The notes beneath the pieces were generated by a model. It was not told the DNA's origin. It saw nothing but the letters and a program-made list of their open reading frames with translations, and ran no database searches. This document shows positions 11,860 to 23,830 of a stretch of DNA of 64,000 nucleotides, one piece after another. The stretch's first letter is position 1. Each line of letters begins with the position of its first letter. A program made the translations under genes and the position numbers. This DNA is from Lasioglossum baleicum (Eukaryota; Arthropoda; Insecta; Hymenoptera; Halictidae), in contig NC_134939.1 of assembly GCF_051020765.1 (NCBI RefSeq), positions 17,353,203-17,417,202 of the forward strand. The letters are read 5' to 3'.

Positions 11860-12710
11860 TTCGCTGCAGCTCAAATACAAATCTAAAAATATTCGAAACG
11901 ATAAATAGCAGTCGATTCTACTTAAAAGTTTGTTACACCGATTAAAACCGGTTTACCTTGTCGCTTACAAATATATCGCCGTGCTCCACGGATCCAGAAC
12001 CATACACAATTTTATGGAAATAAATATTCACGTAAATCTGTATTGAGAGCGCTACAGAAATATATCTTTTTTCAATAAGCTGGCGGTACGATTCGAATTC
12101 AGATATCTGTCACGCATTTGACTCGATAAAATGGCGTCGATCGAAAGAAAATAAAACGATTATTATCCGGATAGCTTCAACGTTTTCGTAAAAAATAGGT
12201 GATAAATTTCAAGCGTGCGAATACACTTGTTTAATCTAGGAAAAACAAATATTACGAATTTACTGTATATGGACTAATATGGAGGATCCAAGAATGAAAC
12301 GGCCCGTGGTACCGATAATTAGAAGAACCAGGGAATCGCAGGATAATTGTATCTAGGCCAAGAAGAAATACTCGTATTTCGCGTTAATGTCCATCAAGTC
12401 AAGGTGCTGAGTTGGCGTTCTGTCGGCGTTCTCGCAGGGTCAGACGCTTCAACGGCCTGTCAGGTGCACACGTTATTCTACGAAGCTATCCCACGTTTAG
12501 GTTAACGATTCAAACTTAAGCCGCGCGCCGCTGCCGCTCGCTGACATCGCAATCTGACTTTTCGCGAATATGCCCGGGAGTTATTAGCTCTTGCATGATC
12601 CGTTTTGTCGCTCGGTTTACCTTGTTACGCGTTCCATCCTCCACCTTCATTTTTCTCACACCCTCCCGCCTGCTGGCACCACTAAAAATTCTTCCAACAG
12701 CCTCTTTTTA
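11860..12710. other. non-coding stretch
   Basis: No gene. A CG-rich islet CCGCGCGCCG lies at 12521-12530, followed by CTGCCGCTCG. Confidence 0.55.
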
Positions 12711-12740
12711 TTAACCCTTTGCGCTCGGAGCTATTCTAAC
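12711..12740 (+). mobile_element. TTAACCCTT-type terminus (piggyBac-like)
   Basis: TTAACCCTTTGCGCTCGG starts with a TTAA site followed by CCCTTTG, the layout expected of a piggyBac-like end. Similar starts occur at 17651, 54482, 63736 and, inverted, at 19869-19877. No partner end was found nearby, so this may be a solitary terminus or coincidence. Confidence 0.35.
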
Positions 12741-13850
12741 TCGAAAATTAAACATTCCTTCCGACCTGGAATAATTCCGTTTTATATGATTTTTTTCATT
12801 TTATTGATGTGGAATCGATGTAAATGTATACAGCAATTTTTAACGGCGGCTCTGACAATTATCCGAAAAATAATAGAAGAACAGTAGGATCATTTTCTGA
12901 GAAGATTGACGAACACAGGAATTTTACAATGAACTGCACGTGTGTTTTCTCCGAGCAGATATGGACAATTTCAAGCGGTCCGTCTAGTCGAGTCTTATTC
13001 GTTCGATAGAACATTGTGTCTCAAAGGAGAGTCAGACCTTAATGATCCTTAAATGAAACTGTTTCACGGAACAGCACCCACGAGTGTTCGATCTGTGAAA
13101 GCAGTCCGATGTTTCACAACGAGATTTCTGCAAGGACGATCCATATTCGTGCAGATTCCACGTCGATACGAGCCCGTATTCGCCTTAGGCATCGAATGAG
13201 CCTCGATCCTCGATTGTCAGGTACAGCTGCCGTGTGCTGGATACAGCTGCTTGGAAATCTCCAAATAAATCTGTAACTCTTCCGAGGATAACCTTGAGAA
13301 GCGTAATTGCTGCCGCAGTTAACGAGCAGATTATACGTGACGAGCACCTGTACCATTGGATCCCAATATGGGGACGAATATTATCCTCTAACAAGCCTTT
13401 GTGCATCCTGATCTATGGATCCGACATGCCTACAGTTTCTAGCATAGTTGAACAAATTAATGACAATTTTAGTCACAGTTTTTAGTGGACGCAGAATGTA
13501 AAGAAATATTTTAATTTACAAATCGAGCGGAACTGAAGACTAATTTTTTCAAACTGTTTCTACAGTGGATGTAATTTTTAATACGGTGGAAAAATTGATG
13601 ATTCTACGTGCGAGAAGCAAGGTAGAGTGTACAACAAGTTTTTATTAATGCCGGTTCAGAGTTACGGGAAGGAAGACTGAAAGTTGTCTGGCCACCGCAG
13701 ACTGTTTCCCCTGGAAACCAGCGTAACAAAATTATTTCCTTCATTTCTGTGAGAAAAGATTAGTCCTCCGATTAAATTGGTCGTGACAATCGCGTTCGAG
13801 TCACATTAAATCGTATATAGCGATCCATTAAAAAAATTAAATGTCACCTC
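12741..13850. other. non-coding stretch
   Basis: No supported feature. Short frames near 12591-12887 and 13114-13485 look random. Confidence 0.55.
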
Positions 13851-13852
13851 TG

Positions 13853-13885
<33 letters not shown>

Positions 13886-13886
13886 T
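13851..13886. repeat. (CT)n microsatellite
   Basis: Nearly pure CT repeat with one CTTT interruption. Confidence 0.95.
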
Positions 13887-14514
13887 TGAAAGGATATTGC
13901 AAACATAAAAGATCGATGTCGGTTATTATGTCTGGTTATAAAACACCGTAGAACCTTTCTCCTCTTTCATTTTTCCGTATACACTTGCCATTTACGAGAG
14001 AAAATGCAGCCTAGTAATAACGCAAGCAACCGGCACACTCGAAAGCAACACGCGCGAAGCAGAAACGATAAAGACAAGAGTTATAAATCTTTCCGACCCG
14101 TGCGTGCACATTACCAATCATATCATTGCATATTAGCTCAAAATAGATAGATGAAGCATTTGAATAAAGAGACTGCAGATTTTCATTTCGGGTCCAGCCT
14201 CGATCAAACGGAAAATCGCGATTAACCGGCGTAATCGTCCGAGAAAAGTAGGAGCTCATCGCGCCGTCGCAATTACAGCCTATTTATAAAAAAATCCGGC
14301 GAAAGTTAGCGCACACGCCACCCACGTAGAGCCGGGATAATTAGAACCGCGTGAGCGATTTTAAATCGCGTAGTTTGCTCGGATTCGTCTGAAATTATCT
14401 TCACTTGAAGCGGCCGATGAACCAGCCGCAAAGTGCTGCGGACGGCGCAACTTTTGAAAGTGAAGTTTCGCGAATTTCTCCGTTCCATTGGCGTAGCCCC
14501 TGCGCCGCTCGCTC

Positions 14515-14612
14515 TCTTTTTCTCTCTCTCTCTCTCTCCAGGACGCGTAACCACCAGAAAACGGGGCCGCGTCGGCTGAGGGTTGGCGATGGTAGAAGAA
14601 GAAGAAGAAGAG
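14515..14612. repeat. (CT)n at 14515-14538 and (GAA)n at 14592-14612
   Basis: Two short microsatellites on either side of a CG-rich segment. Together they keep several frames open for 120-170 codons on the minus strand. The resulting peptides are Ser/Pro/Leu/Arg low-complexity and not credible as proteins. Confidence 0.85.
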
Positions 14613-16783
14613 AAAAGAGGGTTGTCGAGTAGGAAAAGGAGGGAATAAGGGGCGAAACGGGGGTACAACGGGGTGGAAAGGGGGACGAAGATGGCGATGG
14701 AGGGCCAGGCGAAAGCGTTCGTGCGCGGAGTTTCCGGAGCGATACATCAGAGTAGATAAGTAGTCTCGCGCACACAGCCCAGCCTAGATGGGAATAGGCG
14801 AGTGCGAGATAACGCAAAGCACATAAACTCTCGTACAGTTGCCACACTGCAAACGCACTCGCAAACCGCACCGGGATAATGACGCTGACGCAAGTTTTCA
14901 TTATACGAAACACCCTCCGCGCACCCCCTCAACCGCGATTTTTAGCCGATTCTGGGCCGGGTGAAAACGTTTCATCAATTTTAAGACATTGCAACACTGC
15001 TGTTGTATATACATATAATAGTTTAATAATGAATATAGAGTACATAGCTGTTTGAAGTCGGATGGACGCGTCTTTCTATATTAATGGATATCTCGTTAAG
15101 TAACCAGCCACAAATATTCCATTGTATAATTCAGTGTTGAGTGCCGAGGACTGACCATTTTCATTATTTTGTAGAACTAGTGGAACGATTTACAGAAGAA
15201 CAATGACTTGTTCCATTCACTTTGGAAAAATATGAAATGAGTTTGAAAACCGTCTGAAAACTGTGTTTTCTAGAGTGTTCGAGAGCCGATTGCGAGATCC
15301 AAGAGGCAGGCACGCGCGCGTATCGTGATACCGGTGCACGCAATCGTCATCCAATCCGCGGATCAAGGGCGCGGGTAGATCTTGTTGCAGCGGGTTGCGG
15401 ATCGCGGGCATTACGTCCTTAAAAATTTTTTACGGAAACCGTAGACGTTTCCTCGTGGTCGAATGACGGCCGAACTTTCGGGATGGCGGGCCGTTCGAGA
15501 GTAACGAGAAAAGTTGCCGGGAAGAGTAAAATAAGAGAGCGTGTCTGTGTCTGGGAAGGTTGAACGACTGCTGCCTCGGCTCTCCGCTTCGTAGAAACCA
15601 AGGGGGGTAGGAGAGAGAGAAATCTCCGGCAACTTATCAATCGTAATTGCAACCGATACGAAAATTCGTGTCCGCCCACCCGCTTTCTTCTCTTTAATGG
15701 CTAGAAGTAAACTTGTCGATTAATAATTGGCGGAATTCGAACGGCGCGGCGGCTGGCTCGTCTCGACTCGACTCGATTCGATATCGATTCTCCCTCTTTT
15801 ACCTCCGCCGGTCCAGATGCTCGCCAGCCCATCGGCTCCGTCGCCATTTAATTACCTCCATTGTTTGTTTTGTCCTCCACCGTTTGGGAGACACGATAAC
15901 TCTTCTGCTAGCCCGTCGCATTAATGTTGTTGATATTACATCGTGGGATAGTTTCGTTCTATAGCAGTGTAATTATGTAACGATACCGTTGCCGTTTCCC
16001 ACCGCTATTTCATCAACCATAATAGTCGCACCACGCTGGCCAAACGCGAACTAAAGTCCAAAATGTTGTTTAATACTGGCCGGGTAATAATGTGTTCAAA
16101 TCTCTCTCGTAAAAACAAGCAGCGTTATCGATATTTAATTCACGTCGACTTTCGCCGCTGTTTTAGTTGAGTCACGGCGAAAACAAGTATTCAGCGTTTG
16201 CATAATCGGCTCTGGCCGCGGTATATTGTATGCTGATGCGTCTTATTAACCCCACAGGACCTATGCCATAGGTTAATGTAACCAGAAATGAAACCTGCAT
16301 AACCATGCGACAGGCACACTTCCTAATTTCATTTCTGAGCGCTCAGAACCTGGAGAAAAATTTTGCAAAAATTTCTGCTCTCGTATAACCGTTGTAAAAC
16401 ACGAATATACGAGCGTTTCGTAATTGCAATGATTGTGGAATAGAGTGACAAGCGACATGGGGGAAAATCTTGCTGAGACATGATATCACTGTGATGTTGC
16501 ATCGTTAATCATGTTCCCGATTGTAGGAACGTATTCGTGAATCGTTCATCGACATTTTGTATACATTACATTTGAATCACAGATCATTTTATCGTTTTAA
16601 TTGGATGTCAATTCGGACTAGACATAATTCACAAAATATTGATGTGACAATTAGCTAAACAGTCGCGTGTAGTTGTTGCAGGTCGATTTGTCGAACAAAG
16701 CATCGGCGGAAATGTTGCCTTCGGACAAATGTTAAACATCGGATCACGCTGCGTAGAACCGACGAGAACTATTCACAGGTTTA
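14613..16783. other. non-coding stretch
   Basis: 14620-14900 is GC-rich and purine-rich, then ordinary. CTCGACTCGACTCGATTCGAT at 15763-15783 is a small pentamer repeat. No exon is supported. Confidence 0.5.
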
Positions 16784-16866
16784 CAGTGGGTGTACAAGGT
16801 GTTCGTACATTTTTGAAGAAGTTATTTGTTTTTAAAAGGTGTACGACTTACTTTGCACAGCCACTG
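16784..16866. mobile_element. mariner-type MITE B, 83 bp, flanked by TA
   Basis: The ends CAGTGGGTGTACAAGG and CTTTGCACAGCCACTG are inverted repeats about 28 bp long with several mismatches. Both sides are bordered by TA (16782-16783 and 16867-16868). CAGTGG ends with TA duplication are typical of Tc1/mariner elements (family knowledge). At 83 bp the element is little more than two inverted ends, so it would fold into one hairpin if transcribed. A half copy lies at 1623-1660. Confidence 0.8.
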
Positions 16867-17650
16867 TATTTAACAAGACAGTTCTTGTAGATCCATGATC
16901 AAGATTTTGGAAAAATGCGTTTCTCGACAGGTTCGCAGCAGCTGCGCCGGCCGATAGAGGGTCGCTGTTCGAAACTTTGAAGTTGCTGATCGGCTGGATG
17001 CACTTTTTCGTTAGCATATTGGAAACCGGTAGATAAGCGGGCGGTTTTTCTCCTGCGGCCGGCGCGGTACAAGACGAATCCGCTTAAAGTGGCCGCCGGC
17101 ATAAAGGTCCGTGCACAAAAGCCGATATCTTGGGAACGCGTTGGTGCCGTCGGCCGTCCCTCGCAACCTGGCCAACACCGTCGTCATCATTTATTCCAGC
17201 GAGCTATTTACACGCGGGGAACCTTCAAAGTCGCATTCACGAGATAACCGGGTGGCGCTCGGCCGAAGCCAGAGGATAACGTCGAAAAACGCTCGAGAAG
17301 AAGGAAGCTTGCGGTCAGAGGCGAACCGATTGAAATAGCCCACCGTCAGCACGGCCGACTATTTTTTGAGGATGACCGATCAAAACGATCGGAAGCGCCA
17401 CCAATGGGAAAGTAAATGTCAACCGGGGAGAACCGCGACAGAGACCGCCTCCCTGGAACCGACAGCTTACCAAACTTCAGCTTCGGAGATTTTACTTTGA
17501 AAACCCAGAAGAACCGCCCCCTAGTCGAGTTCCGATATCGTTGAACGGGGAAGAGGATCTTTGTGCCGACTATCTGCCCTCGCTCCTTCCTCCCACGCTG
17601 TTATTCGTTACAGCGGCCACCGGTTTCTCGAAATCCGGATTCTCCGGTCA
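16867..17650. other. non-coding stretch
   Basis: Moderately GC-rich, with no gene or repeat supported. Confidence 0.55.
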
Positions 17651-17670
17651 TTAACCCTTCATACTTCATG
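17651..17670 (+). mobile_element. TTAACCCTT word
   Basis: TTAACCCTTCATACTTC matches the start of the other TTAACCCTT ends in this window. The TTAA-bounded hairpin at 17772-17813 could be the other side of the same insertion, but the two ends agree only partly. Confidence 0.25.
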
Positions 17671-17771
17671 TAAGATCAGAAACGAGAGCCATTTTTAAGA
17701 ATTTCTTCCTTCTTGTCTGATCGCTAGACTGTCATTCCCAAGTTGAGTGAAATAGAACATTATTTTACTTC

Positions 17772-17813
17772 TTAACCTTTAACTACCCGCGCTGGTGGGT
17801 AGTTAAAGGTTAA
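17772..17813. repeat. perfect 17-bp-arm hairpin bounded by TTAA
   Basis: TTAACCTTTAACTACCC (17772-17788) and GGGTAGTTAAAGGTTAA (17797-17813) are exact reverse complements around an 8-nt loop, GCGCTGGT. Both outer ends are TTAA, the target site of piggyBac-like elements. It may therefore be a pair of terminal inverted repeats left by extreme internal deletion. A binding palindrome or small structured RNA cannot be excluded. Confidence 0.85.
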
Positions 17814-18589
17814 AAATAAATATTTGAGAGCCAATAAGCCTCAATGAAGAGCGTTCTCCAGGGGGATGAAAATTGCGTGGTAACCTGACGCACAAACCTT
17901 CCGACGAGGGTACGGCCAGAGGGTTCAAAGGGTTGAAAAAGATCAGTATATTATTCCAAGGGGTATAGTTGGTCGGCCACAGAGCAGACACCGTCTAACG
18001 AGCAATTCTGAAAGAAATCTAGCTTGCTCTTTCAAGGTGGAGGCAGTCGGGTCGGTTCAATATGAGCTAGAGGATGTAGACGTTAGCCTGGAGAACTGTT
18101 TTAATGGAAGAACGATCAAAAACTGTCGGCGGGGGTGAAAGGAGAGCGACCGTTAATGAAAAGGCGAATGTCAGAGTTTTATAAAGCGCGAGGGGGCGGG
18201 AGAGAGAGAGGGCCTGTACGGAATCCTGACGAATCCTTGAATTTCTTAGCGGCCTAGAGGGGTCGACAAGAGGGGCCACTCCATATTTTGTGGGGGCCTG
18301 AGGGAAACGAGAGGGAGAGGAGGGAGAGGGGATAGTAGAGGGAAATGCCAGCGCGACGTCACGTTTAGTCGAGCACGTCAAAATGAACATCTGCAAGTAG
18401 AGTTTTCAAATTTACGAGCGGCTCGTGAATTGCTCCCTGGAAGTAGTAAATAAAGGAGCCGTAAGGGAACGGGGGAGCTCTGTAATCGATTTACAGACGT
18501 ACAAAGCACGCGTTTACGAGTACATAACGCTTGGCGGAGCGTGCCTCGGAAGATAGAGTGTGCCGTTCAAGACACTGGAATTTCTACTT
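17814..18589. other. non-coding stretch, purine-rich 18190-18350
   Basis: The purine-rich part has only diffuse GAGG words. At 18351-18364 is GCGCGACGTCACGT, containing a CRE-like core (GACGTCAC) and repeated exactly at 28426-28439. Confidence 0.5.
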
Positions 18590-19240
18590 ATCGAATTTAT
18601 TGTCAGAAATAACGCCGCCGCCGCCAATGACAAATTGGCCGGAAATTCGAAAATCCACCGGAGCTATATCCTAAAACGCCGGTACGAATTTGTTTTATCG
18701 TTCGCGTGCGTTTTTAATTTTATCGCCACGTCACGCCAGTAATATAATGGCAGACCGAGGTGAATCATGGAAAAACTCGAATCGATGAATTATCATTTGC
18801 AACAAAATGAGAGAGAGATTCTCGGCGGGCTTTTAATCTCATAAAAATTTACTGCCAGGAGTAACGCCGTTGTAGAACAATCGGAATCGACGATTTATTT
18901 AAACTGAATTAATTAGGAAGAATATTGGAGTAATTCGGTAATTCGGTTAGCGCATTTTAGTGTGCTCCGATTACCCAGTTTTATAATCCGCAACAGCGAG
19001 AGAGATTCGAAGCAGTCTTTTAATGTCGTCATGAATGTATAATGTATCCGATCTTATAAAATTTATCGGCCAGAGAGAGCAATTCGATTTCGAAAAATTA
19101 CGACTGATTATTTAATCGGTGCGGATGGAACTGAAAGGATATTCGAGCTAGATAATTAGACAAATGTGCTTTCGCTTTCTTTTGTTCCAATTCCGATCGC
19201 GAGAGGAATTTTAAAGCAGGATTCTGCCTCGAATTGTCCA
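18590..19240. repeat. diverged tandem array, period about 187-200 bp
   Basis: GAGAGATT followed by CTTTTAAT recurs at 18813 and 19000 (offset 187) and more weakly at 19199. After it, each copy has an ATAAAATTTA word (18841 and about 19056), and the first two end in GATTATTTA-like words. TTATTGTCAGAAATAACGCC near 18598 matches TTACTGCCAGGAGTAACGCC near 18849. Copies are heavily diverged, with indels. Confidence 0.55.
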
Positions 19241-19829
19241 TCGGATTTTCCATAGAATTTTGCCGGGGCCCTGCTGGCGGGATAATGAATATCGAAACAT
19301 ATTATCGAACGTCATTCCCCTTTCATGATTCTCGACGAACGCAAATACCTGCAGAGAGTGTGCAGCATCGCATGGAGATGTAGCAGCGTAGAAACGCACC
19401 CCTTCGGAGTCCGCTTCCTGTCAGACAGTTGATTGGTGAAACCATTGTTCTCTAAGCCGCAGACCTCGTTGTTTGACGAAAATCGTTAATTACTCGCGTA
19501 ATTAGACCTGGGAATCTCATTTACATTCGTGTTTCGTGTAGGCGCGAAATTTATCGTGAAATTTGTTTACCTCGCCGTCTCCCGGATTAAAATCGTCCAG
19601 CGAAATTCTGCTCTCCGTCGCGTCGGTTCTCTATTTAAACACGCCGAATCGAAATGCTTTTTTCCATTTGCAAATTCTTCCCCCGTAAAATCAACAAACA
19701 CGCTGCTGGACAAAGTAAATGCTCGACGAAAATTTGAATTTAATTCCAATTTATAAGGAAACTAATATAAATCCAATACTTAAATGTGTAGTAATTGATT
19801 AGACACCAACATGTATCACATATCGTGAA
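19241..19829. other. non-coding stretch
   Basis: No gene, RNA or repeat supported. Confidence 0.55.
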
Positions 19830-19877
19830 TAACTGTAGAGCGATTTTTAGTGGCGTCTCTGGACCGCTAAGGGTTAA
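19830..19877 (-). mobile_element. inverted TTAACCCTT-type terminus
   Basis: Read on the minus strand from 19877, the sequence is TTAACCCTTAGCGGTCC, followed by AGAGACGCCACT. It starts like the TTAA-CCCTT ends at 12711 and 54482. It is probably one end of a piggyBac-like MITE whose other end is lost or too diverged to see. Confidence 0.4.
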
Positions 19878-20502
19878 AGTTGCAGTAACTATTGAGCCCT
19901 TTGTGCCACAATAAAAATCCCGTCACCGTATTCTGTCTCTAAAAATGACTCGGTAGTGGAAACAACGTGTTCCGCCGGTCGTCATTAAAAGTTCCTTTTG
20001 CCAGACAGCTTTCCCGCGTCAGTAATCCGTTGCTCGTCTGTCAACGCGGGAATGACTGTTTCGCAGAGCCGGCAGACAGTTACACGTTCGGCGTTTCACG
20101 TGTATCAGAAAGCGATGATTCGGCGGTGAAAAATGACGGGTTCGAAGGAAGTCGCCGGAATGAAATGCGTGGATTGGTTTAGCCCCGGGCGACTGCCACA
20201 GGAAACTGGCATAGACAGCGCATGATGGATTACCAGGCAAAACGAGGTTCCCAGGCAGTTCGTACTCATCTTCCGTTTTCCCTTTGATCTGCGCCACTAT
20301 GATTCGCTCGTGTCCTTTTTTCCCTTGTTGCGTAAACGCGATACCTTTGCTAGGATCTTTCGCATCCTCCCAAGCGATCCTCCGTCCGACTCCGGATACT
20401 TTAAATTGAGAGAGGCTAAAGAGTTCGTTGTTACGCTGACGGAAGCATACCGGCTTCTCTCAATTAGGGCACAATCGTTCTCGAGCGAGCAAGCAACACT
20501 GA
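19878..20502. other. non-coding stretch
   Basis: Two short frames overlap on opposite strands at 19967-20297, but neither shows a recognisable protein pattern. Confidence 0.5.
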
Positions 20503-20597
20503 AAAGCTAGAATAAATATTTTGTCGCTGGTGAGTTTACAGAAAATACACACTTTTCCACTACAAAAATGTTATTTCGCAGAAAGATCTGCAGTCTA
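20503..20597 (+). mobile_element. MITE family C, right-half fragment
   Basis: CCACTACAAAAATG followed by ATCTGCAGTCTA (ending 20597) aligns with the right half of the complete element at 51734-51897, which has CCCTACAAAAATTG and ATCCGCAGTCTA at the same spacing. AAAGCTAGAATAAA at about 20504 also matches AAGGCTAGAAAATAAA inside the full copy. The left terminus is missing. Confidence 0.6.
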
Positions 20598-21696
20598 ATG
20601 ATAATGGACTCGCTGTGTATCATTTATTCAGTCTCCCGGTTTAAAATATTTCACAGCGTCGAATAAAAATTCTTCGAGGTTCTTCCCACGAACAGTGTGC
20701 TAATGTACCGTGCTCGGAAATTTGTACAAAGTACGAAATTGTTTAAATTATAGAGAAGCCGGTATTACGGGTTGTTTTAAAAATGACTTGGGATTAAGCA
20801 ACGGAAGCCAGTGGTATTATCGGTTCGCAATCGCCAGAATGACACGGGCCGAGTTTTTTTCCCGGCGCACAAAGGACACGCATAATTTTCTATACGTCAA
20901 ACATTTCTACTGTATTAAATCATACGGGAAAATAGTTCTATATGTAATGGATACGGTTTCAAAAGAGGATCTTATGTGAGCGCAGCGGGGAATATTCTCC
21001 GGAGCGTTGCGCGGAGAGATTTTTAAATGAGCATTCTTTTCATCATTAGTACAATAACACTTTTTACGACGAGCTTAACGAGCACAATAAAAAGCTTATT
21101 TCTGGTTATAGAAGGTAAATGAATGGAACTCTTAGCCTGCAGGAAGTCTCATATTATTTCGAATACTGAAAGTATTTTTTAGGGGATAAAGCCCTTTTGC
21201 TTTTATGCGGCTCCATATTCTCGGAGTCGGCGAGAGCATCAGAAATTTTCAGCTGGGCCCGCCAACAAAAATAAATTTCGCGGTTTTTATCACCGAAGTC
21301 TACGATGGGCGTTCTCGTAATCGAGACGGGGAACTTGGAAAATATTGCGGTTCAGTTTTTGGAACGAGATGATGCACAGGTTTATTCAAAAATTTCTATT
21401 GAACGAAATTATGTGTAGAAATCGATTTAGAGATTATTCGGAAAATTATTCGATCGAATTTCGTTTCTCGCGGCTGCTGGCGATGTTAATTGATGGCGTG
21501 GTTGACAGAAAAATTGGCGACCGTCTGCCAGCAGCGTGGCTCGAATGGCAGCGAGAAAACCTGTACACCGTGCAACCCCAGCCGGGGGTTGAAGTAGCAA
21601 ACGCGACGGAAGAAATCCGACAAATTTTCACCCTTGCCAGGGCGCAGGCGCGGTGCTTTGGAATGGTGGTAGTCTGACGGTGTTCTCCATCTCTCT
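20598..21696. other. non-coding stretch
   Basis: No supported feature. A 110-codon frame at 21345-21677 has no recognisable motif. Confidence 0.5.
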
Positions 21697-21731
21697 CGGC
21701 CTCTCTTTCTCTCTATCTCTCTCTCTCTCTC
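21697..21731. repeat. (CT)n microsatellite
   Basis: Imperfect, then pure, CT repeat. Confidence 0.95.
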
Positions 21732-22000
21732 GTCGCGCCAGTACGGACCCTGTAATTAAATCCGAATCCACGAAGCGAGGTGGCAAAGTAAATGAGCAAC
21801 GCGGAGAGGCGGCTGCCGCTCGCATCCCGCCGCGACGCGATCGCTACCGATGCTCTCTCCCATTGACAGTGACAGTGAACACGGCTAGAGAGAGGCGAAA
21901 TTGACAGATGCGAAAGTAGAAATCGAAAAGGAGCACCTGGGAGGGTTGCGGGAGGGTAAAGGGTAAAGGGAGAGCAAGTCAAAGTGCGGAGAATGTTTGT

Positions 22001-22112
22001 TCACTTTCTCTCGCTCTCTTGCTGTTTATGGCTCTCTGTCTCTCTCCCTTACCGTCTCTCTCCCTCTCTCTCTCTCCAGATCTGTATTCCTCTCTCTTTT
22101 TCTCTCTGTGCG
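22001..22112. repeat. CT-rich pyrimidine tract
   Basis: Several short (CT)n runs separated by other pyrimidines, ending in CTCTCCAG then more CT. It resembles a polypyrimidine-AG acceptor in places, but no frame follows it convincingly. Confidence 0.8.
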
Positions 22113-22922
22113 CCGCGTGAATGCCTAGCCGCGTCAAGGGCTCAATTAATGAGCGATAACGAACGCCTGAGAGTAAATACGATGACGGAGAGACCGAACA
22201 GATTTAGCCCGTGAGCAAACGCCGACGGAAGTCTTATTCGTTTGATATCCGAAATTTGGCAAACGAGCCCTCGTCCTCGGTCCGCTAGATTTCACAGATT
22301 GATGGGGGGCTGGGTGCCCGGGAATTCCACCGTGTTTTCGAATTTTTCGACGTCGGCCCGCAGAACACTGATCAAAAGGCGCGTCACCGACCTTCTCATT
22401 GGCTCTCCGGGCTCTGGACGCCGTTTTTACAAGCCTCTCCTGCTTGTATCCCGCTGGTATTGCTTTGAAATGATTTTTATAATCAATTTTCCACTGCATA
22501 GACAATACATCGCACAGAATTTTCAGATTTAGCAATGTCAAATTTGCATGTAATTTAACAGAATTTTTGAACGGTACACACAGAAATATTATGCATGAAA
22601 CAGAGGGTCGGTGGGATTCGTTCTCACCTTCGAGATCCGAGGTAAATAATTAATAGTCGATCGGCGAGGGTGGCCGTAGTCACGAGCGTCTCAAAAGCGA
22701 CTATTTCACAGTGATTACTATGAGCAGGCAAGTAGTTGACCTTGCACGATAATTCCACGCTATGAAAGCCGGGCTTAAGTTCTTAAAGAGGTTTAATGGT
22801 AAGCTGATTAAACGTAAACAGGACCTTCGGGCCTTGAAAGTTGATCAACATGCTGGTTAACCATTTCTGACCCTACATCTATCCGGGATTCGATGTTCGA
22901 TCCCTTCCCCTCTTTGATCCTA
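22113..22922. other. non-coding stretch
   Basis: A minus-strand frame (about 22783 down to 22627) reads into a donor-like AAG|GTGAGA but has no recognised domain or good acceptor, so it is not called. Confidence 0.45.
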
Positions 22923-23165
22923 TGCTAATTTTTGCATAAACAATTTAGCCGCGTACCCGGAAAATCCAAACAAAATCACACTGTCGCAAAACACGGGTTC
23001 AACAATCCCTCGAAGGGCCAAATAATTTTCGGAGCCAAAGGGGACCCACGCTAATTTATGCGGAAACGATTCATTATCGAAAGTACGGAAAATCCACATG
23101 AAATTTTACTTCGGCAGAACACAGTTTAAAAATGATTCAAAGGATCGAACAAATCGTGGAACGTA
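22923..23165. repeat. two-copy diverged tandem duplication, period 126 bp
   Basis: GCTAATTTTTGCATAAACAA at 22924 is repeated as GCTAATTTATGCGGAAACGA at 23050. CCGGAAAATCCAAACAAAAT is repeated as ACGGAAAATCCACATGAAAT, and GCAAAACAC as GCAGAACAC, all at offsets near 126. The copies are old. Confidence 0.7.
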
Positions 23166-23400
23166 AATTGGCGCATCTTAGGGGATAAGCCGAGCGAAAG
23201 CAATCTTCGGACCACTGTAAAGGATATCATTACCACTCACCGATTCGGTCTGGCCGGAATCTTAAAGCGAAAGGAACAAAATATTTCCCGGCGGCTTGGT
23301 AACGCGGTTTTCCCTCTGTCTCGGGTGAAGAAGGGGTGGCGAGAGGGTAAAAGAAAAACCGCGGAGCCGGACGGTCGGAAAATAGAGGATCGAGAAGGGA

Positions 23401-23437
23401 AGGAGGAGGAGGAGGAGGAGGAGGAGGAGGAGGGAGG
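23401..23437. repeat. (GGA)n microsatellite
   Basis: A run of about eleven GGA trinucleotides ending GGGAGG. It encodes only poly-Leu/Gly/Glu frames. Confidence 0.95.
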
Positions 23438-23695
23438 TTTTCTTGGGCGACGCCGGCGCGTTCCGCGGTTCCCTTTGCACGGGAAATATTAAGCCGCGTT
23501 TCTTTTTCCTTGACTTTGAGACGGGAGCCCGTCTCGCGCTTACCATTCGCAGCCTATAATAAATTGTGCATGGCGGAACATTTTAACAGCCTCGTTTCTT
23601 CCTGTGTTTAAAGCAGTGCCGGGAAGGAGAGGCAAAAAGATCGGGGGACGAGAAAACGCATAGACACGAAACCGGTTGAAAAGGAAGACACACAG

Positions 23696-23696
<1 letters not shown>
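23438..23696. other. short non-coding stretch
   Basis: Nothing supported. Confidence 0.5.

Positions 23697-23754
<58 letters not shown>
23697..23754. repeat. (GAAA)n-(GA)n compound microsatellite
   Basis: (GAAA)5 runs into a pure (GA)n of about 38 bp and is followed by more purine-rich DNA to 23830. It is the sole cause of a 227-codon minus-strand frame rich in Leu-Ser. Confidence 0.95.
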
Positions 23755-23758
<4 letters not shown>

Positions 23759-23830
23759 AAGAGGAAGGGAGAGATAGAAAAAGAAATTATATAGAGAGAG
23801 AGTAGCAGCGAGTAGGAGGAAAAAGAGGAG

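Noticed and set aside
14401..14913. 170-codon minus-strand frame with two overlapping long frames
   Set aside because: All frames are open together because of GC-rich and GA/CT composition. The peptides are low-complexity.
22600..22790. Minus-strand open frame with SVELSCKV (Ig-like look) ending at AAG|GTGAGA
   Set aside because: The similarity is only a few residues, the frame is about 50 codons, no good acceptor exists and no second Ig landmark follows.
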